Shown: positions 26,284 through 37,711, counted from the stretch's first letter. The stretch is 64,000 nucleotides of DNA from Pollutimonas bauzanensis (GCF_900129885.1 NZ_FQXE01000001.1:186001-250000), one strand, 5' to 3'. Made by a program: numbers and translations. The notes: generated from the sequence alone by a model not told the origin.

Positions 26284-27231
26284 TCAGGAGGCCGAATCCG
26301 CAGGCAAGAGCCTGGACAGGATATCCCTGGCCCCTTTTTCGAGCAGATCGCCGGCGACCTGTTCGCCCAGTTGCACCGCCGAGGCTACGGGGCCGGAAAT
26401 ATGCGCGCGTATGATCCGTGAACCGTCGGGCTCGGCCACCAGGGCGTCGACACGCAGCGTGCCGCCGTCCAGTTGCGCGAACGCCGCCAGAGGCACCTGG
26501 CAGGACCCGCCCAGCACGCGTGAAACCGCGCGCTCGGCCAGTGTGCAGGCGGTGGCCTCGGCGCTGGCCAGCGGAGCCAGCCAGGCATGCATGTCGCTGC
26601 GCCGCTCCAGGATCTCGATGCCCAAAGCGCCCTGGCCCGCGGCCGGCAGGCTTTGCTCGATCGACAGATAGCCGCGGATGCGGGATTCGAGCCCGAGGCG
26701 GCGCAAGCCGGCCGCCGCCAGGATGATGGCTGCGTAGTCGCCGCGATCCAGTTTGCCCAGGCGGGTGTCGAGATTGCCGCGCAGGGCCTGGATCTTGAGC
26801 TGCGGGAATTGCTGGCGTATCTGGGACTCGCGGCGCAGGCTGGACGTCCCGACTATGGCGCCGGCCGGCAGGGCGTCGAGGGACGGGTAATCATTGGAAA
26901 CGAAGGCATCGCGCGGATCATCGCGCTCCAGGATGACGGACAAGGCAAAGGGGCTTTGCATATCGACCGGCACGTCCTTGAGCGAATGCACGGCCAGATC
27001 GGCGCGCCCGTCGAGCAAGGCGGTTTCGAGTTCTTTGACAAACAGGCCCTTGCCGCCGATTTTGGACAAGGTGCGATCCAGTATCTGGTCGCCCCGTGTG
27101 GTCATGGTCAGCAAGCTGACCCGGCATGCGGGGTAGAGAGCCTGCAATCGGACTTGCACGTGCTCGGCCTGCCACAAGGCAAGCCGGCTGGCGCGGGTGG
27201 CGATGACCAGGGTGGCGGGTGCTGCGGCCAT
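26284..27231 (-). CDS. hemC: Hydroxymethylbilane synthase (porphobilinogen deaminase)
   Basis: A 315-residue enzyme joining four porphobilinogen units. The cofactor-binding Cys is in [14 protein letters not shown], and [29 protein letters not shown] and [20 protein letters not shown] are conserved active-site blocks. It leads hemCDXY and is preceded by a small membrane ORF ending 3 bp before it. Confidence 0.97.
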   Translation of the reverse strand: MAAAPATLVIATRASRLALWQAEHVQVRLQALYPACRVSLLTMTTRGDQILDRTLSKIGGKGLFVKELETALLDGRADLAVHSLKDVPVDMQSPFALSVILERDDPRDAFVSNDYPSLDALPAGAIVGTSSLRRESQIRQQFPQLKIQALRGNLDTRLGKLDRGDYAAIILAAAGLRRLGLESRIRGYLSIEQSLPAAGQGALGIEILERRSDMHAWLAPLASAEATACTLAERAVSRVLGGSCQVPLAAFAQLDGGTLRVDALVAEPDGSRIIRAHISGPVASAVQLGEQVAGDLLEKGARDILSRLLPADSAS

Positions 27232-27234
27232 GCC

Positions 27235-27363
27235 TTAGCTTGCCAGCTGGGTGAACACGACGGCAAGCACTATGCCGATGATCGCCAGAATGAGCAAGCC
27301 CTGCAATAGCGACAAGCCGGCCTCGTCCGGCTTCTTGCGCCCCGATGATTTAAACAGACCCAT
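27235..27363 (-). CDS. 42-residue prepilin-like membrane miniprotein
   Basis: A short gene wedged between terC and hemC. Its start overlaps the terC end by 14 nt and has AAGGA/AAAGGT upstream; it ends 3 bp before hemC. The product has a basic leader (SSGRKKPDEAG) followed by one hydrophobic segment, LSLLQGLLILAIIGIVLAVV. That pattern matches the prepilin cleavage/methylation signal (G then xTLxE and a hydrophobic helix with AIIGI), except that Glu+5 is Gln. There is no globular domain. It could be a small single-pass membrane protein or a minimal pilin-like peptide. The function is unknown. Confidence 0.65.
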   Translation of the reverse strand: MGLFKSSGRKKPDEAGLSLLQGLLILAIIGIVLAVVFTQLAS

Positions 27364-28069
27364 GTACCTTTTCCTTGGCGGCGCTCTTGCGGCTGGCTAT
27401 CCATTTGCCAACCGCCACCACCAGAACTGCGCCTATGACTTCTGCGGCTATCTTGATTGTACTTGAGAGTTCGCCCAGCTGGCTTTCAACGAAGAAGTCG
27501 GTGACGACCATGCCGCCGGCGATCCAGCCCAGCAAGGCCGCGCCCAGGGTGACCACCAGGGGGAAACGGTCGATGAGCTTGAGGACCAGCGTGCTGCCCC
27601 AGATAATGATGGGCACGCTCAGCAGCAGGCCGAAAATCACGTAGCCGAGCTGGTGATCGGGGACGGTATTCTGCGCGGCGCCGGCGATGGCGATCACGTT
27701 GTCCAGGCTCATGACGAAGTCGGCCACGATGATGGTTTTCACCGCCGCCCATACCGAGGCATTGGCCTTGATGTTGTCGTGGTGGTCATCTTCGGGGGCC
27801 AGCAGTTTGATCCCTATCCACAGCAGCAGCAAACCGCCGACGATCTTGAGGAAGGGAATGCCGAGCAAGGTCAGCGCAAAGGCAATCAAGATGACGCGCA
27901 GGAAGATGGCGCCGGCCGTCCCCCAGAGAATTCCCTGAACACGTTGCTTTTGTGCCAGATTGCGGCAGGCCAGCGCGATGACAACAGCGTTGTCGCCCCC
28001 CAGCAGAATATCGATCATGACGATCTGAAATAGCGCGCCCCAGTGCAATGTGTCAAAAAACTCTACCAT
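27350..28069 (-). CDS. TerC-family integral membrane protein (YjbE-like)
   Basis: A 239-residue membrane protein with about seven transmembrane helices. The paired acidic motifs of the family are present: IDILLGGDNAVVIALACRNL and ADFVMSLDNVIAIAGAA. Relatives include manganese exporters and TerC tellurite-resistance proteins. A second paralogue lies just upstream on the same strand, with a terminator between them. Metal export, probably manganese, is inferred from the family. Confidence 0.92.
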   Translation of the reverse strand: MVEFFDTLHWGALFQIVMIDILLGGDNAVVIALACRNLAQKQRVQGILWGTAGAIFLRVILIAFALTLLGIPFLKIVGGLLLLWIGIKLLAPEDDHHDNIKANASVWAAVKTIIVADFVMSLDNVIAIAGAAQNTVPDHQLGYVIFGLLLSVPIIIWGSTLVLKLIDRFPLVVTLGAALLGWIAGGMVVTDFFVESQLGELSSTIKIAAEVIGAVLVVAVGKWIASRKSAAKEKVHGSV

Positions 28070-28098
28070 CTGAATTCCTGTATTAGCCGAATAGCGAT

Positions 28099-28128
28099 AA
28101 AAAGCCTCGGCAGGAAGAACACCGAGGC
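28099..28128 (-). terminator. Terminator after the upstream terC paralogue
   Basis: GCCTCGG and CCGAGGC pair (7 bp, extendable) around an 11-nt loop. Read on the minus strand the stem is followed by TTTTT. It separates the two terC genes. Confidence 0.8.
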
Positions 28129-28157
28129 CAAGATTCCGCGCTATTGTAATTCAGGTT

Positions 28158-28856
28158 TTAGTCAGCCTGTGCTTTTGCCTGAAAAAATTTTCCGGATAGC
28201 AGCACGATGATCGCTCCCACCGCCCCCGCCGCCAGCGCGAGTTGATGAGCCGAAGCCTGCGCGGAACTGGAGAAGCTATCGACATAAGGCGTCAGGACGG
28301 GATCGCTGACCAGCATTTCGCCCGCAATGAAACCCAGCAGCGCGGCGCCCAGCCAGACGATGACCGGCAGCCTCTCAATAACCTTGAGCAATAGGGTGCT
28401 GCCGAAAATGACCAGCGGAATGCTGATGGCCAGCCCCAATACCAGCAGGACGGTATCGCCATGCGCGGCCGCCGCAACGGCCACCACATTGTCCAGGCTC
28501 ATGACCAGGTCGGCCACCAGAATGGTGCGTATCGCCGCCCACAAGCTGCCGTATTCCTTGGCTTCGCCGTCGCTTTCGCCTTCGGGCATGAGCAGGCTGA
28601 CCCCGATATACAACAGCAGTATGGCCCCGACGATCTTGAGCCAGGGCAGCAGCAGCAGTTTGGCCGCGACCAGCGTCAAGACGATGCGCAGAAGGATCGC
28701 GCCGGCCGAGCCCCATGTGATCGCCGTGCGCTGTTGCGCCACCGGCAGCGAACGCGCAGCCAGGGCGATGACGACGGCGTTATCGCCGGATAATAGAATA
28801 TTGACCCAGATGATCTCCAACAAGGCCAGCCAGAATTGTGTTGAACTGATATCCAT
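28158..28856 (-). CDS. TerC-family integral membrane protein, second paralogue
   Basis: A 232-residue paralogue of the neighbouring TerC protein, with VNILLSGDNAVVIALAARSL and ADLVMSLDNVVAVAAAAH. Some seven transmembrane helices are visible. The leader contains a small hairpin, AAGAAG-GGGGAT-CTTCTT, 17 bp before the start. No clear ribosome-binding site stands out. Probably a metal exporter, like its neighbour. Confidence 0.92.
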   Translation of the reverse strand: MDISSTQFWLALLEIIWVNILLSGDNAVVIALAARSLPVAQQRTAITWGSAGAILLRIVLTLVAAKLLLLPWLKIVGAILLLYIGVSLLMPEGESDGEAKEYGSLWAAIRTILVADLVMSLDNVVAVAAAAHGDTVLLVLGLAISIPLVIFGSTLLLKVIERLPVIVWLGAALLGFIAGEMLVSDPVLTPYVDSFSSSAQASAHQLALAAGAVGAIIVLLSGKFFQAKAQAD

Positions 28857-28993
28857 GCTTCATTTGTCCCATAAGAAGATCCCCCTTCTTGAGCGAATGA
28901 AATAGGCGCTGCGCGCGGCCGATGTTTTTTTGATCTTTATGCGTATTCCCCGCGGACCATCGGGACCAATACGCCGAATCGACTCTGGCAGCC

Positions 28994-29020
28994 AAAAAGC
29001 CTCCCCGCGGGAGGCTTTTT
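28994..29020 (-). terminator. Strong symmetrical terminator after sucD
   Basis: A 12-bp perfect stem, AAAAAGCCTCCC with GGGAGGCTTTTT and a CGC loop. The A/T flanks make it usable from both strands, but the gene ending next to it is sucD (14 bp away, minus strand). Confidence 0.92.
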
Positions 29021-29034
29021 GTTTACAGCAAGGC

Positions 29035-29916
29035 TTATATCACCGACTTGAGCAATTTGCCCATTTCGGATGGATCGCGCGTGGTGCGGATGCCGCAGGC
29101 TTCCATGATTTCAAGCTTGGCGTCGGCCGTGTCGGCGCCGCCGGAAATCAGGGCGCCGGCATGGCCCATGCGCTTGCCCGCCGGAGCCGTAACGCCGGCG
29201 ATAAAGCCGACCACGGGCTTTTTCATGTTGTCTTTGGCCCATTGCGCGGCGTCGACTTCGTCGGGACCGCCGATTTCGCCTATCATGACGACCGCGTCGG
29301 TATCGGGATCGTCGTTGAACATCTTGAGGATATCAATATGCTTGAGGCCGTTGATGGGATCGCCACCAATACCCACTGCAGTGGATTGCCCCAGACCCAA
29401 TTCGGTCAGCTGGGCAACCGCTTCGTATGTCAGCGTGCCGGAACGGCTGACCACGCCGATACGGCCCTTGCGGGAAATATGGCCGGGCATGATGCCGATC
29501 TTCAGTTCGTCGGGCGTGATCAGGCCCGGGCAGTTCGGGCCCAGCACCAAAGCCGTCTTGTTCTGGTCGCGCATGCGATTGCGCAGTTCCAGCATGTCGC
29601 GCACGGGTATGCCTTCGGTAATGCAGATCACCAGGTCCAGATCGGCGTCGACGGCTTCCCAGATGGCGGCCGCGGCGCCTGCTGGCGGCACGTAGATGAC
29701 TGAAACGGTAGCGCCGGTTTGCGCCTTGGCGTCCTTGACGCTGCCGAAAATGGGCACGCCCTCGAAGTTCTCGCCGGCCTTCTTGGGATGCACGCCCGCC
29801 ACGAACGCCGCTTTTCCGTTGGCGTACTCGCGGCACATATGAGTATGGAACTGGCCGGTTTTACCGGTGATTCCCTGGGTAATGACTTTGGTGTCTTTGT
29901 TGATCAAAATCGACAT
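29035..29916 (-). CDS. sucD: Succinyl-CoA synthetase alpha subunit
   Basis: A 293-residue TCA-cycle enzyme subunit. The phosphohistidine lies in MGHAGALISGG; CPGLITPDELKIGIMPG and KTGQFHTHMCREYANGK are CoA- and active-site blocks. It lies 22 bp after sucC. Confidence 0.98.
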   Translation of the reverse strand: MSILINKDTKVITQGITGKTGQFHTHMCREYANGKAAFVAGVHPKKAGENFEGVPIFGSVKDAKAQTGATVSVIYVPPAGAAAAIWEAVDADLDLVICITEGIPVRDMLELRNRMRDQNKTALVLGPNCPGLITPDELKIGIMPGHISRKGRIGVVSRSGTLTYEAVAQLTELGLGQSTAVGIGGDPINGLKHIDILKMFNDDPDTDAVVMIGEIGGPDEVDAAQWAKDNMKKPVVGFIAGVTAPAGKRMGHAGALISGGADTADAKLEIMEACGIRTTRDPSEMGKLLKSVI

Positions 29917-29938
29917 TTACAAATCCTCGGCAATATTC

Positions 29939-31099
29939 TTATTTCGCGGCAGCTACGACTTTAGTCGCGGCTTCGGCCATGGTGTCAGCGCTGATGATGG
30001 GCAGGCCCGACTCGGCCAGCAATTTCTTGCCCAGCTCTTCGTTGGTGCCTTTCATGCGCACGACCAGCGGCACGCTGAGGTTGACGGCCTTGCAGGCGGC
30101 GATGACGCCTTCGGCGATGACGTCGCAGCGCATGATGCCGCCGAAAATGTTCACCAGTATGGCCTTGACGCCTTCGTTCTTGAGCATGATCTTGAAGGCT
30201 TCGGTGACCTTCTCGGCCGTCGCGCCGCCACCCACGTCCAGGAAGTTGGCCGGCTCGCCGCCAAACAGCTTGATGGTGTCCATGGTCGCCATGGCCAGGC
30301 CGGCGCCGTTGACCAGGCAGCCGATATTGCCGTCGAGCTGGATATAGGCCAGGTCGAACTTGCTGGCTTCGATTTCGGCGGGATCTTCTTCGGCCAGATC
30401 GCGGTATTCGACGATTTCAGGGTGGCGGAACAAAGCGTTGGAATCGAAATTGAACTTCGCGTCCAGGGCGATGATGTCGCCCGAGCCGCTCAGGATGAGC
30501 GGATTGATTTCGGCCAGCGACGCATCCGTTTCCCAGTAAGCCTTGTACAGTTTCTGGAATTCGGCGGCCGCCTTGGACACCGACGCCTCGGGAACGCCTA
30601 TGCCGCGCGCGAGTTCAGCCGCTTCTTTGTCGGTCAGGCCGGTTTTCGGATCCACGAACACCTTCAGGATTTTTTCGGGGGTCTTTTCGGCGACTTCTTC
30701 GACGTCCATGCCGCCTTCGCTCGACGCCATCACGCATACGCGCTGCGTGCCGCGATCGGTGACGATGCCGACGTAGTATTCTTTCTTGATGTCGGCGCCT
30801 TCCTCGATCAGCAGGCGGCCCACTTTCTGGCCTTCGGGGCCGGTCTGGTGCGTGACCAGCTGCATGCCCAGGATTTCAGAGGACAACTGGCGCACTTCGT
30901 CGATGGAACGCGCCAGCTTGACGCCACCGCCCTTGCCACGGCCACCCGCATGAATCTGCGCCTTCACCACCCAAACCGGGCCGCCCAGCTTTTCGGCTGC
31001 GGCAACGGCCTCGTCAACGGAAAAAGCAGGAATTCCGCGCGGGACAGTCACGCCAAATTTCTTCAGCAGTTCCTTGCCTTGATACTCGTGAATTTTCAT
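29939..31099 (-). CDS. sucC: Succinyl-CoA synthetase beta subunit
   Basis: A 386-residue ATP-grasp subunit of succinyl-CoA synthetase. It opens [20 protein letters not shown] and has [40 protein letters not shown] and [18 protein letters not shown], all standard. It forms an operon with sucD, which ends in a strong terminator. Confidence 0.98.
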   Translation of the reverse strand: MKIHEYQGKELLKKFGVTVPRGIPAFSVDEAVAAAEKLGGPVWVVKAQIHAGGRGKGGGVKLARSIDEVRQLSSEILGMQLVTHQTGPEGQKVGRLLIEEGADIKKEYYVGIVTDRGTQRVCVMASSEGGMDVEEVAEKTPEKILKVFVDPKTGLTDKEAAELARGIGVPEASVSKAAAEFQKLYKAYWETDASLAEINPLILSGSGDIIALDAKFNFDSNALFRHPEIVEYRDLAEEDPAEIEASKFDLAYIQLDGNIGCLVNGAGLAMATMDTIKLFGGEPANFLDVGGGATAEKVTEAFKIMLKNEGVKAILVNIFGGIMRCDVIAEGVIAACKAVNLSVPLVVRMKGTNEELGKKLLAESGLPIISADTMAEAATKVVAAAK

Positions 31100-31185
31100 T
31101 TATTACCTGTCAGAACGTAAAGAATAAGAAAAAGAACGCGTGCGCCCGTGCCCGAAAACACGCTTGCCCGCCCGATGAGGATGGC

Positions 31186-31764
31186 CTACTCGCACTTTGC
31201 CTCGGCCCTGGGAGCGACATACCACTGGGGATAGAATTCCAGGGCGACCGGGCCATCGAGCCGAAGCGCATGGCAACCCTCGAGCTGGAACGGACGCTTT
31301 TGATGGCCGGGCTGCGCTTGCTCTTTGCGGCGCTTGCCGGACATGGTCTGGATCGCGACCGTCGGCAATACATACGACAGTTCCGTCATATGGCTGCAGC
31401 CGGCCGTTCTGCCGAAGCGATCCTTGACCACCTGGCGGAAATTGCGCAGCAGATTCATGCCGACCAGCGCCCGGTAGTCGGGCGCGATGGCGGTGCAATG
31501 CTGGTTGTACGGAGCGGCGTCGTAATCGGCGATGGCGGCCGTGATCGTGAACTGATCGTCTATCGTGACGCGAAGATGCATGTGGTGGATAGGATCGCCG
31601 GCGCGGTGTATGGTTGCGCCATCCCTGAGGGGGAAATCGTAGGCCTTGACGTCGATGAGCTCGGCTTCGAGATCCCATTGGCCGTCCTCCCGGGCGAACG
31701 CGTTCACGCGTATGGAACGCGTGTGCACTGGTTCACGGGCTATGTCGGGAGGCGGCAAAGGCAT
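31186..31764 (-). CDS. DUF2889 domain-containing protein
   Basis: A 192-residue cytoplasmic protein of a family common in proteobacteria but without a known function. The start MPLPPPDIAREPVHTRSIRV and the block AYDFPLRDGATIHRAGDPIH, HHMHLRVTIDDQFTITAA identify it. A near-C-terminal segment GCSHMTELSYVLPTVAIQTM holds a conserved cysteine and histidine. It lies 31 bp after metE and 86 bp before sucC, all on the minus strand. Function unknown. Confidence 0.85.
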   Translation of the reverse strand: MPLPPPDIAREPVHTRSIRVNAFAREDGQWDLEAELIDVKAYDFPLRDGATIHRAGDPIHHMHLRVTIDDQFTITAAIADYDAAPYNQHCTAIAPDYRALVGMNLLRNFRQVVKDRFGRTAGCSHMTELSYVLPTVAIQTMSGKRRKEQAQPGHQKRPFQLEGCHALRLDGPVALEFYPQWYVAPRAEAKCE

Positions 31765-31795
31765 TTACAAAAAAACGTATATGGCGATAAACCCT

Positions 31796-34090
31796 CTAAG
31801 TATAGCGCAGAGCCTGGGCGGCGCTGACCATCCTGACCAGCGCGGCTTCAGTCTCGGCCCAGCCGCGGGTCTTCAGGCCGCAGTCGGGATTGACCCACAA
31901 GCGCTCGGACGGCAGGCGCTTGGCGGCCTTCTGCATGAGTCCGACCATCCATTCCACTTCGGGCACGTTGGGCGAATGGATATCGTACACGCCCGGGCCG
32001 ATGTCGTTGGGATAGCGGAAATCCTCGAAGGCGCCCAGCAATTCCATATTGGAGCGCGACGTTTCGATAGTGATGACATCGGCATCCATGGCGGCAATCG
32101 CCTCGATGATGTCATTGAATTCGGAATAGCACATATGGGTGTGTATCTGCGTCTCGTCCCTGACCGCCCCGGTCGACAGGCGGAAGCAGTCGACGGCCCA
32201 CTCAAGATAGCGCTTCCAGTCGGCGCGGCGCAGCGGCAAGCCCTCGCGGAAGGCGGGCTCATCGATCTGGATGACAGCGATGCCCGCCGCCTCCAGGTCC
32301 AGCACTTCGTCGCGCAAGGCCAGCGCCAATTGGCGGCACGTGGTCTCGCGCGGCTGGTCGTCGCGCACGAAGGACCATTGCAATATGGTCACCGGCCCCG
32401 TCAGCATGCCTTTCACCGGCTTGTCGGTCAGAGACTGGGCGTAGGCCGACCAGGCCACGGTCATGGCGGCCGGGCGGGCCACGTCGCCGAAAATAATGGG
32501 CGGCTTCACGCAGCGCGAGCCATAGCTCTGCACCCAGCCGTTCTGCGTAAAGGCGAATCCGCCCAGCAATTCGCCGAAGTATTCGACCATGTCATTGCGT
32601 TCGGCTTCGCCGTGCACCAGCACATCCAGGCCCACTCTTTCCTGGAAGCGTATGACTTGTTCGATTTCCTTGCGCATGGCGCTCTCGTACGCCGCATCGC
32701 TTAGCGCGCCGTTTTTCCAGTCGCGCCGCGATACGCGGATTTCCGCGGTCTGCGGGAAGGAGCCGATGGTGGTGGTGGGATAGGCCGGCAGGCGCAGCTT
32801 TTCCTGCTGCACCACGATGCGCTCGGCGAAAGGCCGGCGGTTGCGCGCCAGCCCGGCCGATGCCTCCAGGCGCGCCTGGACGGCGCCATTGTGGATGCGC
32901 GCCGATTCCTTCTTGGCCTGCAGGGCCGAGCGCTGGCGCTGCAAGGCCTCTTGCGTGGCGGGCGCCGGCGCGGCGGACAGGGAATCCGCCAGCCATGCCA
33001 GCTCATCGAGTTTTTGCGTGGCAAAAGAAAGCCAGCTGCGCAGTTCGGCATCCAGCTCCTTTTCGGCGTCGAGGTCGACCGGCACATGCAGCAGCGAGCA
33101 CGATGGCGCCAGCCACAGCCGGTCGCCGAGCCGGGCCGCCAGCGGCTCGGCCACAGCGCGGGCGCGGTCGAGATCGGTGCGCCATACATTGCGGCCATCG
33201 ATCAGCCCCAGGGACAGCACCTGGTCGTCGCCGAGGACGGCCAGCACGTCATTCAATTGATCGGGCGCCCGCAGCAGGTCTATGTGCACGCCCTGAACCG
33301 GCAGGCCCTTCAATACCTGGATATTCTCGTCCAAGCGTTCGAAGTAGCTGGCCAGCAGGACGCGCACGCCGGCCTGCGCCAATTCCCCGTAGACGCGCTC
33401 GAACGCCTCGCGCCAGGGGCCGGGCAGGTCCAGCCCGAGTATGGGCTCGTCTATCTGCACCCACTCCACGCCCAGCGCCTTGACTTGCCGCAGCACTTCC
33501 TTGTAGACCGGCAGCAGATTTTCCAGCAAGGCCAGCTTGGCGACATCGCCCGCCCCTTGCGCAAACGCATCGCCCTTGCCCAGCCACAGCCAGGTCAAGG
33601 GGCCCGGAATCACTGGCTTGACGCTATGCCCCAGGGCCTGGGCTTCGCGGATCTGGTCGAACAGATAGCTGCGGGCGATGCGGTAGGACTGCTGCGGCAC
33701 CAGTTCGGGCACGATGTAGTGGTAATTCGTGTCGAACCATTTGGTCATTTCGCATGCCGCGGCCGGCGTCCCCTTGGGAGCGCGCCCGCGCCCCATCCTG
33801 AACAAGGTGTCCAGATCCACCGCCTCCTTGTCCGATTGGGCAAAGCGGGCGGGCACCGCGCCCAGCAAGGTAGTCCATTCCAGGATATGGTCGTACCAGG
33901 CAAAATCGCCGACGGGCACGAAATCCAGGCCGGACCGGGCCTGCAACTGCCAGTGCCGGGCGCGCAGTTCGCGCCCCGTGTCGTCTAGGGCCTGCGCCGA
34001 CAAGTTGCCGGCCCAGTAGGCTTCGAGCGCGCGTTTCAGTTCGCGCTGGACGCCTATGCGCGGAAAGCCCAAATTATGAGTAATAGTCAT
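31796..34090 (-). CDS. metE: Cobalamin-independent methionine synthase
   Basis: A 764-residue enzyme transferring methyl from methyltetrahydrofolate-glutamate to homocysteine. It opens [20 protein letters not shown]; zinc ligands lie in [10 protein letters not shown], in the [13 protein letters not shown] region and in [12 protein letters not shown]. The divergent gene is a MetR-type regulator and the intergenic region has a perfect MetR box, so expression should respond to homocysteine. Confidence 0.98.
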   Translation of the reverse strand: MTITHNLGFPRIGVQRELKRALEAYWAGNLSAQALDDTGRELRARHWQLQARSGLDFVPVGDFAWYDHILEWTTLLGAVPARFAQSDKEAVDLDTLFRMGRGRAPKGTPAAACEMTKWFDTNYHYIVPELVPQQSYRIARSYLFDQIREAQALGHSVKPVIPGPLTWLWLGKGDAFAQGAGDVAKLALLENLLPVYKEVLRQVKALGVEWVQIDEPILGLDLPGPWREAFERVYGELAQAGVRVLLASYFERLDENIQVLKGLPVQGVHIDLLRAPDQLNDVLAVLGDDQVLSLGLIDGRNVWRTDLDRARAVAEPLAARLGDRLWLAPSCSLLHVPVDLDAEKELDAELRSWLSFATQKLDELAWLADSLSAAPAPATQEALQRQRSALQAKKESARIHNGAVQARLEASAGLARNRRPFAERIVVQQEKLRLPAYPTTTIGSFPQTAEIRVSRRDWKNGALSDAAYESAMRKEIEQVIRFQERVGLDVLVHGEAERNDMVEYFGELLGGFAFTQNGWVQSYGSRCVKPPIIFGDVARPAAMTVAWSAYAQSLTDKPVKGMLTGPVTILQWSFVRDDQPRETTCRQLALALRDEVLDLEAAGIAVIQIDEPAFREGLPLRRADWKRYLEWAVDCFRLSTGAVRDETQIHTHMCYSEFNDIIEAIAAMDADVITIETSRSNMELLGAFEDFRYPNDIGPGVYDIHSPNVPEVEWMVGLMQKAAKRLPSERLWVNPDCGLKTRGWAETEAALVRMVSAAQALRYT

Positions 34091-34182
34091 GATGAATCTT
34101 TATTAAATGAGGAATATTTGTCAACCCGGATATTGTGCCTATACAATTGAGTGAGTCAAAATCAAATACACCATACTTAGCA

Positions 34183-34195
34183 TGAATATAATTCA
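34183..34195. promoter_or_regulatory. MetR box in the metE/metR intergenic region
   Basis: TGAATATAATTCA fits the known MetR consensus TGAA-N5-TTCA exactly. It lies 93 bp upstream of metE and 27 bp upstream of the regulator start, placed to control both. Confidence 0.82.
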
Positions 34196-34221
34196 CTTTA
34201 ATAAACCGGGCGACGCAGCGC

Positions 34222-35139
34222 ATGCTTGAGATACGCCACATGGAAACCCTCTGCGCCATACGCGAGGCGGGCAGCCTGCAGGAAGCGGCGGACCGCCTGC
34301 ATGTCACGCAATCGGCCTTGTCGCACCAGTTGCGCGACCTGGAGGTGCGGCTCAAGACGCCGCTGCTGAACCGGCGCACCCGCCCCGCGCGGCTTACCAC
34401 GGCGGCCTTGCGCATCCTGGCGCTGGCCGATGAGGTGCTGCCGCGGGTCAAGGCCACCGAACGCGAACTGCAGCGCCTGGCCGCGGGGCGCACCGGCCGC
34501 CTGCATCTGGCGATAGACTGCCATTCCTGTTTCCAATGGCTGATGCCGGCGCTCGATGCCTTCAGGCAAGACTGGCCCGATGTGGCGCTGGATTTGTCGG
34601 CCGCTTTCTCTTTCGCCCCGCTGCCCGCCCTGGTGCGCGGCGATCTCGATGTGGTGATCACTTCGGACCCGCAAACGATAGAAGCGGTGGAGTACCTGCC
34701 GCTGTTCCGCTATGAGCTGGTGCTGGCGGTGGCTGCCGCCAACCCTTTGTCGCAGTGCAAATATATAGAGCCGGAACAGTTGGCCGACCAGGTATTGATT
34801 ACGTATCCCGTGGAGCGCCAGCGCCTGGATGTGTTCACGGCTTTCCTGGACGCGGCCGATGTGGAGCCGGCCGCGATACGCAAGGCCGAGCTCACCCCTA
34901 TCATTGTGCAACTGGTGGCCAGCCAGCGCGGGGTGGCGGCCCTGCCGAATTGGGCGCTGACGGAGTACCTGAACCAAAGCTGGCTGCGCATATGCCGCTT
35001 GGGGCCTCAAGGGGTATGGCGCACGCTGTACGCGGCAGTGCGCAGCGAGGACTTGCAGGCGGACTATCTGCAGGCCTTCATGGCGCAGGCGCGCGATACT
35101 TGCTTCAAGACGCTGGAAGGGATAAAGGCGGTGCGCTAG
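34222..35139 (+). CDS. metR: MetR-type LysR transcriptional regulator
   Basis: A 305-residue LysR regulator beginning MLEIRHMETLCAIREAGSLQ with helix-turn-helix HVTQSALSHQLRDLE, both diagnostic for MetR. The effector domain contains LHLAIDCHSCFQWLMPAL, the homocysteine-binding area in MetR. It is divergent from metE with a MetR box between. It ends 25 bp before recX on the opposite strand. Confidence 0.94.
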   Translation: MLEIRHMETLCAIREAGSLQEAADRLHVTQSALSHQLRDLEVRLKTPLLNRRTRPARLTTAALRILALADEVLPRVKATERELQRLAAGRTGRLHLAIDCHSCFQWLMPALDAFRQDWPDVALDLSAAFSFAPLPALVRGDLDVVITSDPQTIEAVEYLPLFRYELVLAVAAANPLSQCKYIEPEQLADQVLITYPVERQRLDVFTAFLDAADVEPAAIRKAELTPIIVQLVASQRGVAALPNWALTEYLNQSWLRICRLGPQGVWRTLYAAVRSEDLQADYLQAFMAQARDTCFKTLEGIKAVR

Positions 35140-35164
35140 GCTTGGGGCGTATGGTTCGGTTGGT

Positions 35165-35704
35165 TTACCCGAAGCCGTGGGCGTCTTCAGGGAGGTCGCC
35201 CAGGATGCGGTGCAGGCAATCGGCGGAAAAGCCGCGCGAGGCCAGGAAGCGGAATTGCTTTGCGTATTCCTTCGCGTCTGCCGGGGCGTGGCCGAATTTC
35301 TTTTCCCAGACGGCGCGCGCGCGGTCCACCTCGGTGCCGCGCAATTGCTGGTTCAGGCCGGCGATGGCCTCGTCGGCCAGGCCGTGTTGCCGGAGTTCCT
35401 GGACGATGCGCTTGGCCCCCTGGCGCGAGGCGCGCCGGTGGACCAGGTTTTGAGCGAAACGCTCGTTGGACAGCCAGTTTTCGCGTTCGAGGTCGTTCAA
35501 TAGTTGTTCGAGTTCGTCCGGGCCGCTGGCATGCGGGGCGAGCTTGCGCTGCAATTCCAGGCGCGAATTTTCGCGCCTGGAAAGAATGGCTATGGCCCGC
35601 GCCTTCAGGCCAGGCCCTTTCTTCTTCGGGCCGCCGCCCGCGGCGTCCGCAGCATCTGCGGCATCCGCGGCCAGCGTTTCGAAATCGTCGCCCTTGGAAT
35701 GCAT
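35165..35704 (-). CDS. recX: Regulatory protein RecX
   Basis: A 179-residue helical protein that modulates RecA filaments. Blocks ARAIAILSRRENSRLELQRK, GWLSNERFAQNLVHRRASRQ-like sequence and GAKRIVQELRQHGLADE are typical of the three-helix RecX repeats. It follows recA by 16 bp and should be co-transcribed. A low-complexity alanine/aspartate stretch precedes the domain (about residues 12-25). Confidence 0.95.
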   Translation of the reverse strand: MHSKGDDFETLAADAADAADAAGGGPKKKGPGLKARAIAILSRRENSRLELQRKLAPHASGPDELEQLLNDLERENWLSNERFAQNLVHRRASRQGAKRIVQELRQHGLADEAIAGLNQQLRGTEVDRARAVWEKKFGHAPADAKEYAKQFRFLASRGFSADCLHRILGDLPEDAHGFG

Positions 35705-35720
35705 GGCCGGCCTCGAAAAA

Positions 35721-36797
<1,077 letters not shown>

Positions 36798-36884
36798 GTA
36801 GGGGATCCTTGACTAAAAGCGGAAATGAATAAAAGCGCGGTAAGGCGGCAATGGAAGCAGAAGGAATTATTGCATCAAATTGTA

Positions 36885-36900
36885 CTGTATAAATAAACAG
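36885..36900 (-). promoter_or_regulatory. LexA (SOS) box upstream of recA
   Basis: CTGTATAAATAAACAG fits CTG-N10-CAG with an AT-rich core, within TACTG...CAGATA. The position upstream of recA is as expected for SOS control. Confidence 0.88.
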
Positions 36901-36998
36901 ATATCCAGCGCATCACATCGTAATCCCTGACTGGTCAGGCCCCGACGCCCGTGGCAGAATGGGCCCATCCCTTCCAGACCAAGCCAAAACCACCCGCC

Positions 36999-37688
36999 AT
37001 GCGCATTCTTATCGCCGAGGACGACAGTATTCTTGCCGATGGACTATCCCGTTCACTGCGTTACGACGGCTACGCCGTCGACGTGGTGGCCGATGGCTCC
37101 AGCGCCGACTCCGCCTTGCAGCTGCAAAGCTTCGACTTGCTGATACTGGACCTGGACCTGCCCCTGATGCACGGCCTGGGCGTATTGCGCCTGCTGCGCC
37201 AGCGCAACACGCCGATACCCGTGCTTATTTTAACGGCTGCCGACACAATAGAACAACGCGTGAAAGGCCTGGACCTGGGCGCCGACGACTACATGGCCAA
37301 GCCTTTCTCCCTCAGCGAACTCGAAGCCAGGGTGCGCGCCCTCACGCGGCGCAGCGCCGGCAACAGCACCACCCTGCTCAAATACAAGCGCCTGAGCTTC
37401 GATCTCAACGGCCGGGTGGCCCGCATCGACGACCAGCCGCTGGAACTCTCGGCTCGCGAAACCAGCCTGCTGGAAATCTTCCTGTCGCGCTGCGGGCGCA
37501 TGATCAGCAAGAATCAGTTCGTGGACCTCCTGTGCGAATGGGGCGAAGAAGTCACTCCCAACGCCATCGAAGTCTATATACACCGCCTACGCAAGAAACT
37601 GGAACCCAGCGGCGCCAAGATCGTCACCGTGCGCGGCCTGGGGTACTGCCTGGAAGCCGAGAATCGCAGCGATTCCCTCGCCGCCTGA
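36999..37688 (+). CDS. OmpR-family response regulator
   Basis: A 229-residue response regulator. The receiver domain has the acidic pair AEDD, phospho-acceptor Asp in LILDLDLPLMHG and conserved Lys in DDYMAKPFSL; the C-terminal OmpR winged helix includes LELSARETSLLEIFL and AIEVYIHRLRKKLEPSG. I chose the ATG at 36999, which gives the normal start MRILIAEDDS. It is 23 bp before a histidine kinase and upstream of an MHS symporter. TctD-like control of carboxylate transport is one option. Confidence 0.94.
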   Translation: MRILIAEDDSILADGLSRSLRYDGYAVDVVADGSSADSALQLQSFDLLILDLDLPLMHGLGVLRLLRQRNTPIPVLILTAADTIEQRVKGLDLGADDYMAKPFSLSELEARVRALTRRSAGNSTTLLKYKRLSFDLNGRVARIDDQPLELSARETSLLEIFLSRCGRMISKNQFVDLLCEWGEEVTPNAIEVYIHRLRKKLEPSGAKIVTVRGLGYCLEAENRSDSLAA

Positions 37689-37711
37689 AGCGCGGCGGTC
37701 CTGTAGCCTGA

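Noticed and set aside
28857-28993. Possible yybP-ykoY manganese riboswitch before the terC paralogue
   Set aside because: TerC genes often have one, but apart from a small hairpin with GGGGAT I could not find the conserved paired helices and loops. A covariance-model scan (Rfam yybP-ykoY) would decide.
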